The position numbers and the translations under genes were made by a program. 64,000 nt of DNA, from positions 62,001 through 126,000 of the forward strand of contig JADJOA010000007.1 of the NCBI GenBank assembly GCA_016714005.1, given 5' to 3'. The notes under the pieces were generated by a model. That model was not told the origin of the DNA and made no database searches. It worked only from the letters and a program-made list of their open reading frames with translations. Shown here one piece after another: positions 19,156-29,915 of the stretch; position 1 is the stretch's first letter; each line of letters starts with the position of its first letter. The DNA is from Bacteroidota bacterium (lineage in GTDB: Bacteria; Bacteroidota; Bacteroidia; AKYH767-A; OLB10).

Positions 19156-19567
19156 ATCTTAACTAAATTGTGTAAAATTCATTTATACCTGTTTGGTTTA
19201 ATACCCTTCGGCAAATAGATTCCTTTCTCAGCTTTACCCATTCCACAATCAACTCTTCCCACTAAACACAAAACAAACCCCCTCTGCGCTCCCCGCGCCT
19301 CTGCGTGACACTCACCTTCCCAACGTCCCCTCTGCCCGAAACCCACACTCCCCCTTAATAACTTCCCCCATCACCTGTTACATTCCCACTTGCATCATAT
19401 CAAACTAATATTACATTTGAAACCTTAAATAATTTAATCAATAAACATAAATACCATATTCACCGTAATAGATAAAAAACAAAAGAAAAGATAACGCACA
19501 CTGCCATTCCCCCCCTTCGGGGAGGGTTAGGGTAGGGCTAACAGCAACAATAAATCACAAACATATT
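19156..19567. other. Intergenic region with low-complexity C-rich repeats
   Basis: No gene seen. It contains the C-rich stretch CTCTGCGCTCCCCGCGCCTC and a self-complementary CCCCCCTTCGGGGAGGG at about 19509, both of a type commonly dispersed between genes in Bacteroidetes. No convincing promoter for the following gene. Confidence 0.45.
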
Positions 19568-22409
19568 ATGAACAACAAATTTTACCCTTTAGCAACAGCA
19601 TTGCTTTTAACGGTTACACTTCAAACCAATGCCCAGCTTTCATTCACCAATACCAACGCGCGCCTTGCAAATGCTGCATTCCATAGCGGCTGCGCAGTAT
19701 CCATTGCCGATTGGAATGCCGATGGATTAGACGACATCATTCGCCTTGCCGATGGACACGATGCCTACGTAGAAGTGCAGCAGGTAAACCAATCCTACCA
19801 AAGCATACACCTTGGCGATTTTGGCGGCACCAACAGCGCTTGGGCAATGTGTCTGGCAGATGTAGATCACAATGGTTATAAAGATATATTGGCTGATGCT
19901 AGCGGCAACGTTATTAAAATACTACTCACCAACAACACCGGCACCGGTGGCACATTTGTTACCCTTCCCAACTCAGGCTTCTTCCTGCAAAACGCAACCT
20001 TTGCCGATATCAATAACGATGGATGGATTGATGCATTCCTGTGCGATGACAATGCCGAAAGCCATGTTTACCTCAATGACGGTACCGGTAATCTTTCGAA
20101 TCCACCATCATCAACTTTGATGTAACCTCTACCGATGACAGCGGAAACTACGGCAGCGTATGGACAGACTTTGATAACGATGGCGATTTTGATTTATACA
20201 TAGCCAAATGCCGCCAGGGAGTTAACAGCCCCTCAGATGGTCGCAGAATTGATGTACTGTTTGTAAACAACGGCAATGGCACCTTCACAGAAAATGCTGC
20301 AGCATATGGCTTGGCCAATGGTTGGCAAACAGGGACTGCAAGCTTTGGCGATATAGATAATGATGGCGACCTCGACCTTATGGCTACCAACCACGACCAC
20401 GAAAGCCAGATTTTTACCAATGATGGCAGTGGCAATTACACAGATGTTACCTCCACCACAGGCTTTGACATAACAGACATAACACCCATCGAAAGCGTAA
20501 TGGAAGATTTTGACAACGATGGCTTTGTTGATATACTCGTTTCCGGCAGTGATTCACGCTATTACAAAAACAACGGCAACGGAACATTTACCAAACTTGA
20601 AAATCTTTTTAATACAGATGATATGCTCACCTTCTCCATCGGAGACCTCAACCACGATGGATTTATTGACATATATGCAGGTTATGGCAGCATATACACC
20701 AACCCAAGCAGTACTGATGACGTTATTTGGATGAACAAAGACAACACTAACCACTTCTTTACACTTAACCTTAAAGGAACTGTTAGTAACCACGATGCAA
20801 TTGGAGTAAAAACTGCTATATACGGTGCATGGGGCGTACAAATCCGCGAATCACGCGCTGGCGAAAGCTACGGCACCACCAACACTGCCATGTGCCACTT
20901 TGGTTTAGGACAAGCTACGGCTATTGATTCAGTTGTTATTCAATGGCCATCAGGCATAACACAAACTATTTACAACCCCGCTATTGATCAGTTTTTAACT
21001 GTTATAGAAAATGATTGCGTATCACCAACTGCAACCATCACATCAAGCGGAAATAATATTTTATGCTCCGGTCAGTCATTAACACTAACTGCACCTGCAG
21101 GTTATAACTATTTATGGAGCGATGGTTCTACCTCACAAAGTATTAACGTAACACAAACCGGTGATTATAATGTGCAGGTTACTGCCACAGGAAACAATTG
21201 CGTTGCACAATCTGCAGTTTATAAAGTAATACAATCTCTAACCAAACACCTGTAATTGCAGCCGCAGGCATTACCGAAGTTTGTGATGGAACCCCAGTAA
21301 CATTAAATGGTCCCTCAGACCCTGGTATTTTTGCATACACTTGGAGCAATGGCGATACCACGCAAAATGCAACCATAACATCAAGCGGCACATATACGCT
21401 AACTATACAAGGTTATTGCCAGCAGTTTACAAGCAATGCAATTAGTGTAACAGTACACACCGTTGTAAGTCCTGTTGCTAATGATGTTTACCTTACTACA
21501 CCCGGCACTGCTAATTTAACATCTACAGGTAATAATATTGCTTGGTATAGCGATGCTGGCGGCACTACATCTGTTGGCACAGGCAATGCATTTACCACTC
21601 CTGTGCTTACCGATACCACTGTTTATTACGTGCAGGCAACAGATGTTTATGGTGGCGCTCAGTTTAGCGGAGGCAGTGCTTATCATACAGGCACCAATCA
21701 ATATTCAGGCGGTACTACCAATGCAAAAACTTATTTTGATGTAATCAATTCTTGTACTTTACAATCTGTAAAAGTTTATACCGACACACCTGGCGATAGA
21801 AACATTCAGCTTTACGATAACACTGGCGCGGTAATTTACAACCAGGTTATTACCGTTAACCCCGATACGCAGGTTATTACATTAAACTGGACATTAACTC
21901 CGGGTACTGACTATGCAATAGGTACTGATGAAGCCTACAATTTAAACATAGCCGGTTGGAATCAGGTTTCTCCTCGTTTCAGAAGAACAAATGGCGGTGG
22001 TATAGTTTATCCATACACCATTCCAAACCTTGTTACTATAACCGGTAACGATTTACTTAACAACTTCTACTATTACTTCTACGATTGGAAAGTAAAAGAA
22101 GCAGAACTTAACTGCACAAGTGCATTGGTTCCTGTTACCGTTTATGTTGGCACTACCGGCCTGGCAGAACTTGCGCAGCAAGGCATCAGCATTTATCCCA
22201 ATCCTGCAAATGATGTATTGCATATTGATTTGAAAAACGCTTCAGAAATCAATTTCACCATCACCGATTTTATGGGCAAAGTAATCAAACGTACCAACTT
22301 TAGTGCTTCATCAAACTTAATTGATGTAAAAACTCTTTCGCAAGGGGTTTACCATTTAAGTATGAATACAAACGGTCAGCATTTTGTTTATCGTTTTGTA
22401 AAACAGTAA
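19568..22409 (+). CDS. FG-GAP/VCBS and ASPIC-UnbV domain surface protein with T9SS tail (two frameshifts)
   Basis: About 945 residues. Signal peptide (MNNKFYPLATALLLTVTLQT), then a beta-propeller of FG-GAP/VCBS repeats with calcium-binding type loops (DWNADGLDD, DVDHNGYKD, DINNDGWID, DFDNDGDFD, DIDNDGDLD, DFDNDGFVD, DLNHDGFID). An ASPIC/UnbV-like segment follows (MCHFGLGQATAIDSVVIQWP), two Ig-like domains (NILCSGQSLTLTAPAGYNYL), and a C-terminal sorting domain (ISIYPNPANDVLHIDL ... GVYHLSMNTNGQHF). Frame changes fall near 20100 and 21235. It is exported to the surface by T9SS, and is probably adhesive or ligand-binding. A strong terminator follows. Confidence 0.85.
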
Positions 22410-22431
22410 TTAAAAAACAATTGTTCAAAAC

Positions 22432-22461
22432 AAAGCCGGGCTAAAGCCCGGCTTTTATTTT
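22432..22461 (+). terminator. Rho-independent terminator
   Basis: Perfect stem AAAGCCGGGC / GCCCGGCTTT with loop TAAA, followed by a T-rich stretch. It ends the 19568-22409 gene. Confidence 0.9.
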
Positions 22462-22531
22462 TTGAATGAATCTTATTTTTATTTTCACAACCGTAATTAA
22501 AACTCATCCAACCGCATATTAAGTTCTAACC

Positions 22532-22879
22532 ATGCATTATACTTTAGACAAACAAGACAAGCATGCAGTAATTAAACTGCACGAACAAAAACTCAACACC
22601 CTCATTTCTGCCGAATTAAAATCAGAATTATTGATTTTAAATAGTCAGGGTTACACCAACCTTATCCTTGATTTATCAGACACCAACTACTGCGATTCAT
22701 CAGGCTTAAGCGCTATCTTGGTGGGTAACCGTATTTGCCGCAATGCAAATGGTGCTTTTGTAATTTGCGGATTGAGTGATGCAATTAAAAAACTAATTAC
22801 CATCTCTCAATTAGAGCAGGTGTTAACCATAGCCGCCACACAACCCGATGCTGTGGATATGGTCATGAAAAAGGCTTAG
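22532..22879 (+). CDS. STAS-domain protein (anti-anti-sigma factor type)
   Basis: 115 residues, a single STAS domain: YTNLILDLSDTNYCDSSGLS. The Ser after Asp in DSSGLSAI is the usual phosphorylation site of SpoIIAA-type anti-anti-sigma factors. The rest (IKKLITISQLEQVLTI) fits the C-terminal helix. No anti-sigma kinase or PP2C phosphatase lies beside it, so its partner is elsewhere. It precedes a T9SS protein gene by 76 bases. Likely role: phosphorylation-switched protein interaction in a partner-switching pathway. Confidence 0.85.
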   Translation: MHYTLDKQDKHAVIKLHEQKLNTLISAELKSELLILNSQGYTNLILDLSDTNYCDSSGLSAILVGNRICRNANGAFVICGLSDAIKKLITISQLEQVLTIAATQPDAVDMVMKKA

Positions 22880-22955
22880 GTATTCAATTACCAACACCCG
22901 TTACCTTAATTACCTTAGTTGCATCAATTATCTATTATCCTATTCCCAAAATCCC

Positions 22956-23720
22956 ATGAATAAATTTTACACCTTATTATTTGCAATTGTTTTTTTTGCT
23001 TCTGCTAATGCAAAAGCACAATGCGTTCCTGACCCTAATAATTTAACACTAATTACACCAGATACTACTACCAATTTTGTTTCCGGTACAGTAGGGCAAC
23101 CATACTCTCAAATTGTTTACATACACCCTCCTGAAGATTCAATGGTACTTATTCCGGGCGGTCCCGCAAATCCAATTCTTGTAAGTGATATTGAGGTTGA
23201 GTTGATAAGCTTCTCAGGCTTACCTCCCGGTTTAACCAATCAATGCAACCCTTCTAATTGTATTTACTTGGGTGGAGTTAGCGGATGTACTGAAATATCC
23301 GGAACACCAACCGTTGCAGGCACATATCCATTATTTGCCATAATTGGTGCATCTGGAACTATTCTATTCGGAACCGTTAGCGTAGGCCCTATTATTGATA
23401 CGCTTCTTGCTTATCGTATTATAATAAACCCAAGTGGAGTTGGTATTAATGAATTGCATACTGATTTATCTATTTTAAATATATCTCCTACCGTTACCAA
23501 TCAAAATGTGGAGGTACAATATCAGTCAGTTAGCGCTGCCGAAACTTTTATTACCGTTAGCAATTCTTTAGGACAAGCTGTAAGCACTCAAAAAATAAGA
23601 TCAAAAAGTGGCATCAATTCTTTTACAATTAATACATCAGCACTTAACAACGGTGTTTACATTATTTCACTACAAAACAAAACCCAAAAAATTACAAGCA
23701 GGTTTGTAGTAGCCCGATGA
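22956..23720 (+). CDS. Secreted protein with T9SS type A sorting domain
   Basis: 254 residues: signal peptide (MNKFYTLLFAIVFFASANAK), then a putative Ig-like domain with SGLPPGLTNQCNPSNCIYLG and ISGTPTVAGTYPLFAIIG, similar to cadherin/He-PIG type repeats. The C-terminal sorting domain carries VSNSLGQAVSTQKI and LNNGVYIISLQNKTQ. Its stop overlaps the start of rnz (ATGA, 23717-23720), so rnz may be translationally coupled to it, an odd pairing of a surface protein with an RNA-processing enzyme. Function unknown. Confidence 0.8.
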   Translation: MNKFYTLLFAIVFFASANAKAQCVPDPNNLTLITPDTTTNFVSGTVGQPYSQIVYIHPPEDSMVLIPGGPANPILVSDIEVELISFSGLPPGLTNQCNPSNCIYLGGVSGCTEISGTPTVAGTYPLFAIIGASGTILFGTVSVGPIIDTLLAYRIIINPSGVGINELHTDLSILNISPTVTNQNVEVQYQSVSAAETFITVSNSLGQAVSTQKIRSKSGINSFTINTSALNNGVYIISLQNKTQKITSRFVVAR

Positions 23721-24646
23721 CTTTTGAAGTAACCATTTTAGGCAGTAGCAGCGCAACACCTATTTATACAAGACACCCCACCGCTCAGGTACTAAACATA
23801 CGTGAGCGGTTTTTTAATTGATTGTGGCGAGGGTACACAAAGCCAGTTGGTGCGCTACAAAATAAGGTTTAGCAGAATATCGCACATTTTATAAGCCACC
23901 TGCATGGCGATCATTACCTTGGTTTAATGGGCTTGCTTTCTACCATGCACCTGCAAGGTCGCACGTCAGAGTTGCATCTTTTCGGTCAGCCCGATTTAAT
24001 GGACATTATTGAAATGCAACTGCGCCTTTCGCAAACAGTATTGCGCTACAATCTTATTTTTCATCCAATAAGACAATATGCGGGTTCGGTAATTTTAGAT
24101 GATGACGATGTTATTGTGCGAACTGTATTACTCAACCACCGTATTCCCTGTACCGGTTTTTTATTTAAAGAAAAACCCAAACCGCGTAAGCTCATCATTA
24201 ATCAATTGCAGAAGTATCATATACCATTTGCGTACTACAACAAATTAAAAGATGGCGAAGATTTTATTGATGATGACGGGGAAGTAATTCCAAACTCAGA
24301 GCTTACCATGCCATCTACACCACCTCGTTCTTATGCTTTTTGCAGCGATACAATATATGATGAAACAATTGCAGAAGAAGTTAAGGGCGTAGATTTGCTT
24401 TACCACGAATCTACTTTTTTAGACGATATGTCTGAGCGTGCTTCTGCAACATACCATAGCACAGCAAAGCAGGCAGCAGCTATTGCAAAAAAAGCCGGTG
24501 TAAAAAAACTAGTCATCGGTCATTTTAGTGCACGTTACAAAACATTAGATGATTTTTTAAACGAAGCACAAACTATTTATTCCAATACTGAACTTGCTAT
24601 TGAAGGTCGTACTTTTAGAGTAGAGCCTGAATATCCTCTTTCATAA
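23717..24646 (+). CDS. rnz: Ribonuclease Z (two compensating homopolymer indels)
   Basis: About 309 residues, the usual length. It matures tRNA 3' ends as a metallo-beta-lactamase-fold endonuclease. Seen: MTFEVTILGSSSATP, FLIDCGEGTQSQLVRY, the zinc motif SHLHGDHYLGLMGLLST, NHRIPCTGF, AFCSDTIYDE, DLLYHESTFL and KKLVIGHFSARY. The frame breaks at a run of six T (23810-23815; five expected) and returns at a run of four T (23887-23890; five expected). Both repairs are needed to rebuild LIDCG and HIFISHLHGDH, so the gene is almost certainly intact in the organism. Confidence 0.92.
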
Positions 24647-24711
24647 ACCTTTCTTTAATTCAACATTACTTTCGTAAATCGTTTTAGCTTTGCCTTTTGG
24701 TAAATTAAAGT

Positions 24712-25973
24712 ATGAGCATTGCCATTAGTGTTCAAAACGTAAGTAAAAGCTATATACTTCAGCATAAAAGCAATGCTGCCAATTCCAATTTTAGAGAAAC
24801 GCTTGTAAATAATTTCAAGCAGGTTTTCAGCAAAAAACCTGCCTATAACAATACCGAAGAATTTTGGGCATTGCGCAACATCAGTTTTGATGTTAACCAG
24901 GGCGACAGGCTTGGTATTATTGGCAGAAACGGTGCAGGTAAATCTACGCTGCTTAAAATTATCAGCCGCATTGTAGAACCTGCCTCAGGAAAATATTTGT
25001 AAAAGGTCGTATAGCAAGTTTGCTCGAAGTAGGCACCGGTTTCCATCCTGAGCTTACTGGCAGAGAAAATATTTTTTTGAATGGAGCTATTTTGGGAATG
25101 AGTAGGGTTGAAATAAAAAAGAATTTTGATGCCATAGTTGATTTCAGCGGAGTAGAAAAATTTTTAGATACTCCCGTAAAGCGTTACTCAAGCGGTATGT
25201 ATGTGCGCCTTGCATTTGCAGTAGCCGCACACCTGCAGCCCGAAATCTTAATTGTGGACGAGGTGCTTGCAGTAGGTGATGCAGAGTTTCAGAAAAAATG
25301 CCTCGGTAAAATGAATGAAGTAAGTAAAAGCGGACGGACTATTTTATTTGTGAGCCATAATATGACTGCAATTCAAAATTTATGCAACCAAAGTGTATTA
25401 CTTAATGCAGGCTGCATTGAGATTTATGGAGATACTGCATCAGTTATCAATACATATATGATGGCAAAAAAGACATCTAACCTCAGATTAGAATTCATTA
25501 AAGAGCGTATAGGTAATGGTAAATTTAGGTTTTTAGATGGTAGTGTTTCCGGCAATAATTTTAACGTGAAAAATACCGTAAAAACCTTTGGCGAGGTTAA
25601 AATTAAACTGCAATTTTCAGTAACTGATTTAGCGAGGGTGCAGCATTCGCGAATTGATATTGGTATTAACAACTTTTTGGGCGAAAGGATAGCCTGGCTG
25701 AGTACGGATACACTAATGCATCATATTGAATTTGAAAACGGAAACATCCAATTTGTTATTAATAATTTTCCATTAGCACCTGGCGACTACAGTTTAAGTT
25801 TATTTTGCGAATTGGATGGTGAGGTTGCAGATTGGCTGATAAACGTGATGGAATTTACTGTTGCCGAAATGGATTATTATAAAACAGGCAAAATGGTTCC
25901 TTCAAACCAGGCGAAATTTTACTTGACTACCGAATTGAATTATGATAACAAAAAGACTAAAAGAAATTATTGA
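24712..25973 (+). CDS. Polysaccharide export ABC transporter ATP-binding protein, Wzt type (frameshifted)
   Basis: About 420 residues. Walker A GRNGAGKST near residue 74, signature VKRYSSGMYVRLAFAVA, Walker B ILIVDEVLAVGD, switch SHN. The C-terminal ~170 residues form a beta-sandwich (SRIDIGINNFLGERIAWLST; FPLAPGDYSLSLFCELDGE) like the Wzt carbohydrate-binding domain that recognises the chain end of an O-antigen before export. The frame breaks at a run of four A (24990-24993); five gives GKIFVKGRIASLLEVGTGFH. The permease (Wzm) gene is not adjacent or elsewhere in the window. First gene of the polysaccharide locus. Confidence 0.88.
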
Positions 25974-26664
25974 AGAATTCAGACAAAGGTCAGTAAACAC
26001 CGAAGCCATAACTAGAGAGTTGGAATGGTCTCAAATATTTCATGACACAATAAGAGGGAGGCAGTGGCTTCCAAGATTTATCACTTTCGCCAGGAAGGTG
26101 GGCTGCAAACTATTCATTACTTTATGTTTTAGTTAGAATATTAGCCGAGTACGCCCCCAAAAAAATTTTAGAATTTGGCTTAGGTGAATCTTCAAAAATA
26201 ATCTCCGAGTTTTTAAAAAATGAATTAAAGGAATCATCTCACACAATAATAGAACACAGTGCAGAGTGGGTTTCAAAATTTAACCAGCGCTACCAACTTT
26301 CTCCAAATTCCAATATAAGTTTACATAATATTGAAATTGTAAGGCAAAATAATGCTGAGCTAAATGTATACACAGGGTTAGACCAATATAGTAATGTAGC
26401 TTTTGACTTTTATCTTGTAGATGGAATAAGTTCTAATAGCAATTCAAGAAGCTATATAATAAATATTGCAAGCCAATTAAGCTCAGCCAATGAGTTTATA
26501 ATAATTGTTGACGACACACACCGGAAAGCTGAAGCAGAGACATTTTCCGCGTTAGAAAAAACGTTTCACGAAAAAGGGATTGCAATTTTTAGCGCGCACT
26601 ATCACGGCAGCAAATCTCAATCGTTAGTTGCAACCTCGTTATACCGCTTTGCAACCACGTTATA
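25942..26664 (+). CDS. SAM-methyltransferase-like protein of the polysaccharide locus (frameshifted)
   Basis: About 240 residues after joining frames near 26090 (LPRF + SLSPGRWAANYSLLYVLVRI). It has a Rossmann-like core: KKILEFGLGESSKIISEFLK (motif I position), TIIEHSAEWVSKFNQRY, FDFYLVDGISSNS, EFIIIVDDTHRKAEAE. The arrangement resembles class I methyltransferase-like proteins found in surface-glycan loci, but the substrate is not evident. It overlaps the end of the Wzt-type gene by 32 bases, and the next glycosyltransferase starts eight bases later, so it is within the operon. Confidence 0.6.
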
Positions 26665-26671
26665 ATTACTA

Positions 26672-27513
26672 ATGATATTTAATTCTCAAACAATTTATAT
26701 CATTTTGCCTGTTCACAACCGGGTTAAATTTACCCGAGAATTTGTTCAATGCCTCTCACAACAAACATACAACAACTACCATCTTATTTTAATTGATGAT
26801 GGGAGTACTGATTATACAGCCCAAGAGGTAAAAAGGATAATTCCATGCTGTGAAGTAATTTATGGAAAAGGTAATTGGTGGTGGGAGGGTCTCTGCAAAA
26901 AGGTTTTGAGAGATTAAAAAACATCAAGGATGGTTATGTGCTAATTTGCAATGATGACACCACTTTTAATAATGACTTTTTGAAAGATGCAATTAACAAA
27001 TTGGAGGTAATGCCTGATACATTGCTTTTAGCAGCTCCATACAGCCACATTACAGGAAAATTAATTGACACAGGAGTGTACTTTAATTTTAAAAAAAACA
27101 AAATGTTATTGGCAAAACAATCTTCTGAAATTGATTTTATGTCAACCCGTGGGCTGTTTATGAGAATTAAAGATTTTAATAAAGTTGGCGGGTTTAAACC
27201 TTTTTTGCTTCCACATTATTATTCCGATTATGAGTTTACACACCGTGCCAAACAAAAAGGGCTTAAACTTGTTTGCGATACCGCATTAAGAATTAATTCA
27301 GTTGAATCGGCCACTGGAACCAAAAATATTTCAGGTGAAAGAAATTTTATTTCCTACATAAATAAAATGTTTAGCAAGAGTTACGATATGAATCCAATAT
27401 ATACATCCAACTTTATTTTCCTAACTTTTCCTTTCCCTTACAATATTAAATTTGGTTTGCTTACCTATTATGATGCTTTCAAAAGAATTTTGAAATTTGC
27501 ACTTAATAAATAA
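26672..27513 (+). CDS. Glycosyltransferase family 2 (frameshifted)
   Basis: About 280 residues, GT-A fold: IIYI-type start IYIILPVHNRVKFTREFVQC, ILIDDGSTDYTAQEV, NGDT-like CNDDTTFNNDFL, FMSTRGLFMRIKDFNKVGGF and HYYSDYEFTHRAKQKG. It transfers a nucleotide-activated sugar in the cytoplasm. The frame breaks at GGGAGGG (26883-26889); one more G gives GNWWWGGSLQKGFERL, the conserved NWWWGG-type segment. It lies in the glycan operon. Confidence 0.85.
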
Positions 27514-27526
27514 CTAAGAAACCTTA

Positions 27527-28447
27527 ATGGAATTAGCTCCCATCGCATTGTTTGTATATAACCGTCCCGAGCATACACGCCTTACATTGGAGGCTTTATC
27601 TCAAAATATTTTTGCCAACGAATCAAAATTGATTGTTTATTGTGATGGAGCAAAACCAAATGCAAATAAGGGCATGATTGAAAGCATTAAATTAGCAAGA
27701 GAAATTGTAAAAAGTAAAAAATGGTGTAAAGAGGTTAATATTATCGAACGCGAACAAAATTTTGGTTTGTATAAATCCATCACCAATGGGGTTTCCGAAA
27801 TTTTAAGTAATAATAATTCCGTAATTGTTTTAGAAGATGATCACGTAACAGGTAAGGGGTTTGTTTCATTTATGAATGATGCTCTTGATAAATATAAAAA
27901 TGCGGCAGAAGTCGCTTGCATAAGCGGTTACATATACCCTGTAAAAGACACGCTACCTGACACATTTTTTATTAAAGGTGCCGATTGCTGGGGGTGGGCA
28001 ACATGGAGTCGTGCGTGGCAAATATTTAATGCTGATGCAAAGCAGTTGTTAAATGAAATAAATATAAGCGGATGCGCCTCTGATTTTAATTTCTTTAACA
28101 CCTATCCTTACACAAAAATGCTTGAAGATAAAATTGAAGGGCGGAACAACTCATGGGCTATACTCTGGTACGCATCGGCATTTTTGCACAATATGCTTAC
28201 GCTTTACCCCGGTAAATCATTGGTACAAAACATAGGTAACGATGGTACAGGTGTGCACTGCACACCTACCAATATGTACGATGTAAAATTGAGTGATGAT
28301 AAACTTATTCTACAAACCATCCCTTTTAAAGAAAATGTGTCTGCAAAAAAAGTAATGGCTGAATATTTTAAAACACTCTACCCGAAAAGAAGTATTAAGT
28401 ACCGTATAAAAACAAGAATAAAAAAAATAATTGGTTACGGAAATTGA
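27527..28447 (+). CDS. Glycosyltransferase (GT2-like)
   Basis: 306 residues, one frame. N-terminus IALFVYNRPEHTRLTLEALS, EREQNFGLYKSITNGVSEIL, then the acidic metal motif IVLEDDHVTGKGFVSFMNDA, and GADCWGWATWSRAWQIF. The combination is typical of GT2-like transferases in Bacteroidetes capsule/LPS loci (with similarity in layout to GNT-I-type enzymes). Donor and acceptor sugar cannot be told. It starts 13 bases after the preceding gene. Confidence 0.8.
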   Translation: MELAPIALFVYNRPEHTRLTLEALSQNIFANESKLIVYCDGAKPNANKGMIESIKLAREIVKSKKWCKEVNIIEREQNFGLYKSITNGVSEILSNNNSVIVLEDDHVTGKGFVSFMNDALDKYKNAAEVACISGYIYPVKDTLPDTFFIKGADCWGWATWSRAWQIFNADAKQLLNEINISGCASDFNFFNTYPYTKMLEDKIEGRNNSWAILWYASAFLHNMLTLYPGKSLVQNIGNDGTGVHCTPTNMYDVKLSDDKLILQTIPFKENVSAKKVMAEYFKTLYPKRSIKYRIKTRIKKIIGYGN

Positions 28448-28459
28448 TGTCTAACACGA

Positions 28460-29491
28460 ATGGCTAAAGTTAATTTATGTACACTTTTTAATTCGGCATA
28501 CCTTTCAAGAGGTTTAACTCTTTATAAATCGCTGCTCGAAACCAATTCTGATTTTCATTTATATGTTTTTGCATTTGACGATTTATCGTATGATTATCTG
28601 AAACAAAAAAAATTTGAAAACCTTACTGTTGTTTCGTTAAATGAATTTGAAGATGAACAACTGCTTGCGATAAAATCTACCCGTACCGCAGGAGAGTATT
28701 GCTGGACCTGCACACCATCAACCATTCTTTATTGTATAGAAAAGTTTTCGCTTGATTGCTGCACCTACATTGATGCCGATATGTGCTTTTATGCTGATCC
28801 CGAAATAGTAATTAATGAAATGGGAAGTAAAAGTGTTTTAATCACGGAGCACCGATACACCAAACAGTACGACCAAAGTGATACTAGTGGAATTTACTGC
28901 GTACAGTTTGTTACATTTAAAAACAATACCGAAGGTTTAAAGGTGCTAAACTGGTGGCGCAATGCATGTATAGAATGGTGCTATGCCAGAAATGAAGATG
29001 GAAAATTTGGCGACCAAAAATATTTGGATGACTGGGCTACCCGGTTTGAAGGTGTGCATGTACTCAAAAATTTAGGAGGCGGATTAGCTCCATGGAACGT
29101 TCAACAATATAAATTTAAATTGCAAAATGGTAAACCCACAGGAGTAAACATTGCAACTGGAGAAAAATTTAATCCCTTGTTTTATCATTTTCATGATTTA
29201 AAATTATTTAGCAACAAAAGTGTTCAGTTAACAGGAGTTATTTATAATCTCTCCGCTGATGTAAAGAAGCTCTTTTATCAACCTTACATAAAAAAACTTT
29301 TTGAGTCAAAATCATCAATGCATTTAAAAACCGGTAACATAAACTGGTACGCGTTGGATGAGAAACCACCTCAACATTCGTTGCAAAAATTATTTTTAAA
29401 AATTATAAAGCATAATTTGAAAGCAATCTATACCAAATTAAGGTACAAAAAGAATATTCCCTTTCAGTATTTTAATTTTCAAAAAATGTAG
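28460..29491 (+). CDS. Glycosyltransferase with DxD motif (GT8-like fold)
   Basis: 343 residues. It begins KVNLCTLFNSAYLSRGLTLY and carries the metal-binding DxD in CTYIDADMCFYADPE, followed by HRYTKQYDQSDTSGIYCVQF, DGKFGDQKYLDDW and FHDLKLFSNKSVQ. The pattern (N-terminal sugar-nucleotide fold, DADM, GDQxxLD, HFHD) is of nucleotide-diphospho-sugar transferases acting on surface glycans. It starts 12 bases after the previous gene. Specificity unknown. Confidence 0.75.
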   Translation: MAKVNLCTLFNSAYLSRGLTLYKSLLETNSDFHLYVFAFDDLSYDYLKQKKFENLTVVSLNEFEDEQLLAIKSTRTAGEYCWTCTPSTILYCIEKFSLDCCTYIDADMCFYADPEIVINEMGSKSVLITEHRYTKQYDQSDTSGIYCVQFVTFKNNTEGLKVLNWWRNACIEWCYARNEDGKFGDQKYLDDWATRFEGVHVLKNLGGGLAPWNVQQYKFKLQNGKPTGVNIATGEKFNPLFYHFHDLKLFSNKSVQLTGVIYNLSADVKKLFYQPYIKKLFESKSSMHLKTGNINWYALDEKPPQHSLQKLFLKIIKHNLKAIYTKLRYKKNIPFQYFNFQKM

Positions 29492-29546
29492 CTTGCAGGT
29501 TTAAGAGACCAATGTTGTCTCAAATTTATAGATTTGCCATTGTTAT

Positions 29547-29915
29547 ATGGCTTCAATTCTAAACCTTAAAACCTTTACAGATAAAAGAGGCAACCTTACT
29601 GTAATAGAAAAAGTAATTCCGTTTGATATTAAACGCATTTTTTACATCTACGGTGTTGATGAATCAAAACGCGGTGGGCACCGGCATAAGGCAACGTTTC
29701 AGGCTGCGGTTTGTATAAAAGGTTCCTGCACTATTTACAATAATAATGGAATAAAGGAGGAAACATTTGAATTAGATGCCCCTCATAAATGCCTGTTAAT
29801 TGAACCGGAGGATTGGCACACGATGTATAACTTTACACCTGATGCCATATTGATGGTTTTTGCTTCAACTTTTTTTGAAACTGATGATTATATTTTTGAA
29901 CCATACAAGAAATGA
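29547..29915 (+). CDS. fdtA: dTDP-4-dehydro-6-deoxyglucose 3,4-ketoisomerase (FdtA/WxcM-like cupin)
   Basis: 122 residues, one small cupin: LKTFTDKRGNLTVIEKVIPF, RIFYIYGVDESKRGGHRHK, CIKGSCTIYNNNG and LIEPEDWHTMYNF. The RGGHRHK motif and the size are those of FdtA/QdtA sugar 3,4-ketoisomerases, which make the 3-keto sugar used for dTDP-Fuc3NAc or dTDP-Qui3NAc. Its stop overlaps the start of the aminotransferase (ATGA), the usual FdtA-FdtB pairing. Whether the product is the Fuc3N or Qui3N form cannot be read from the sequence. Confidence 0.85.
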   Translation: MASILNLKTFTDKRGNLTVIEKVIPFDIKRIFYIYGVDESKRGGHRHKATFQAAVCIKGSCTIYNNNGIKEETFELDAPHKCLLIEPEDWHTMYNFTPDAILMVFASTFFETDDYIFEPYKK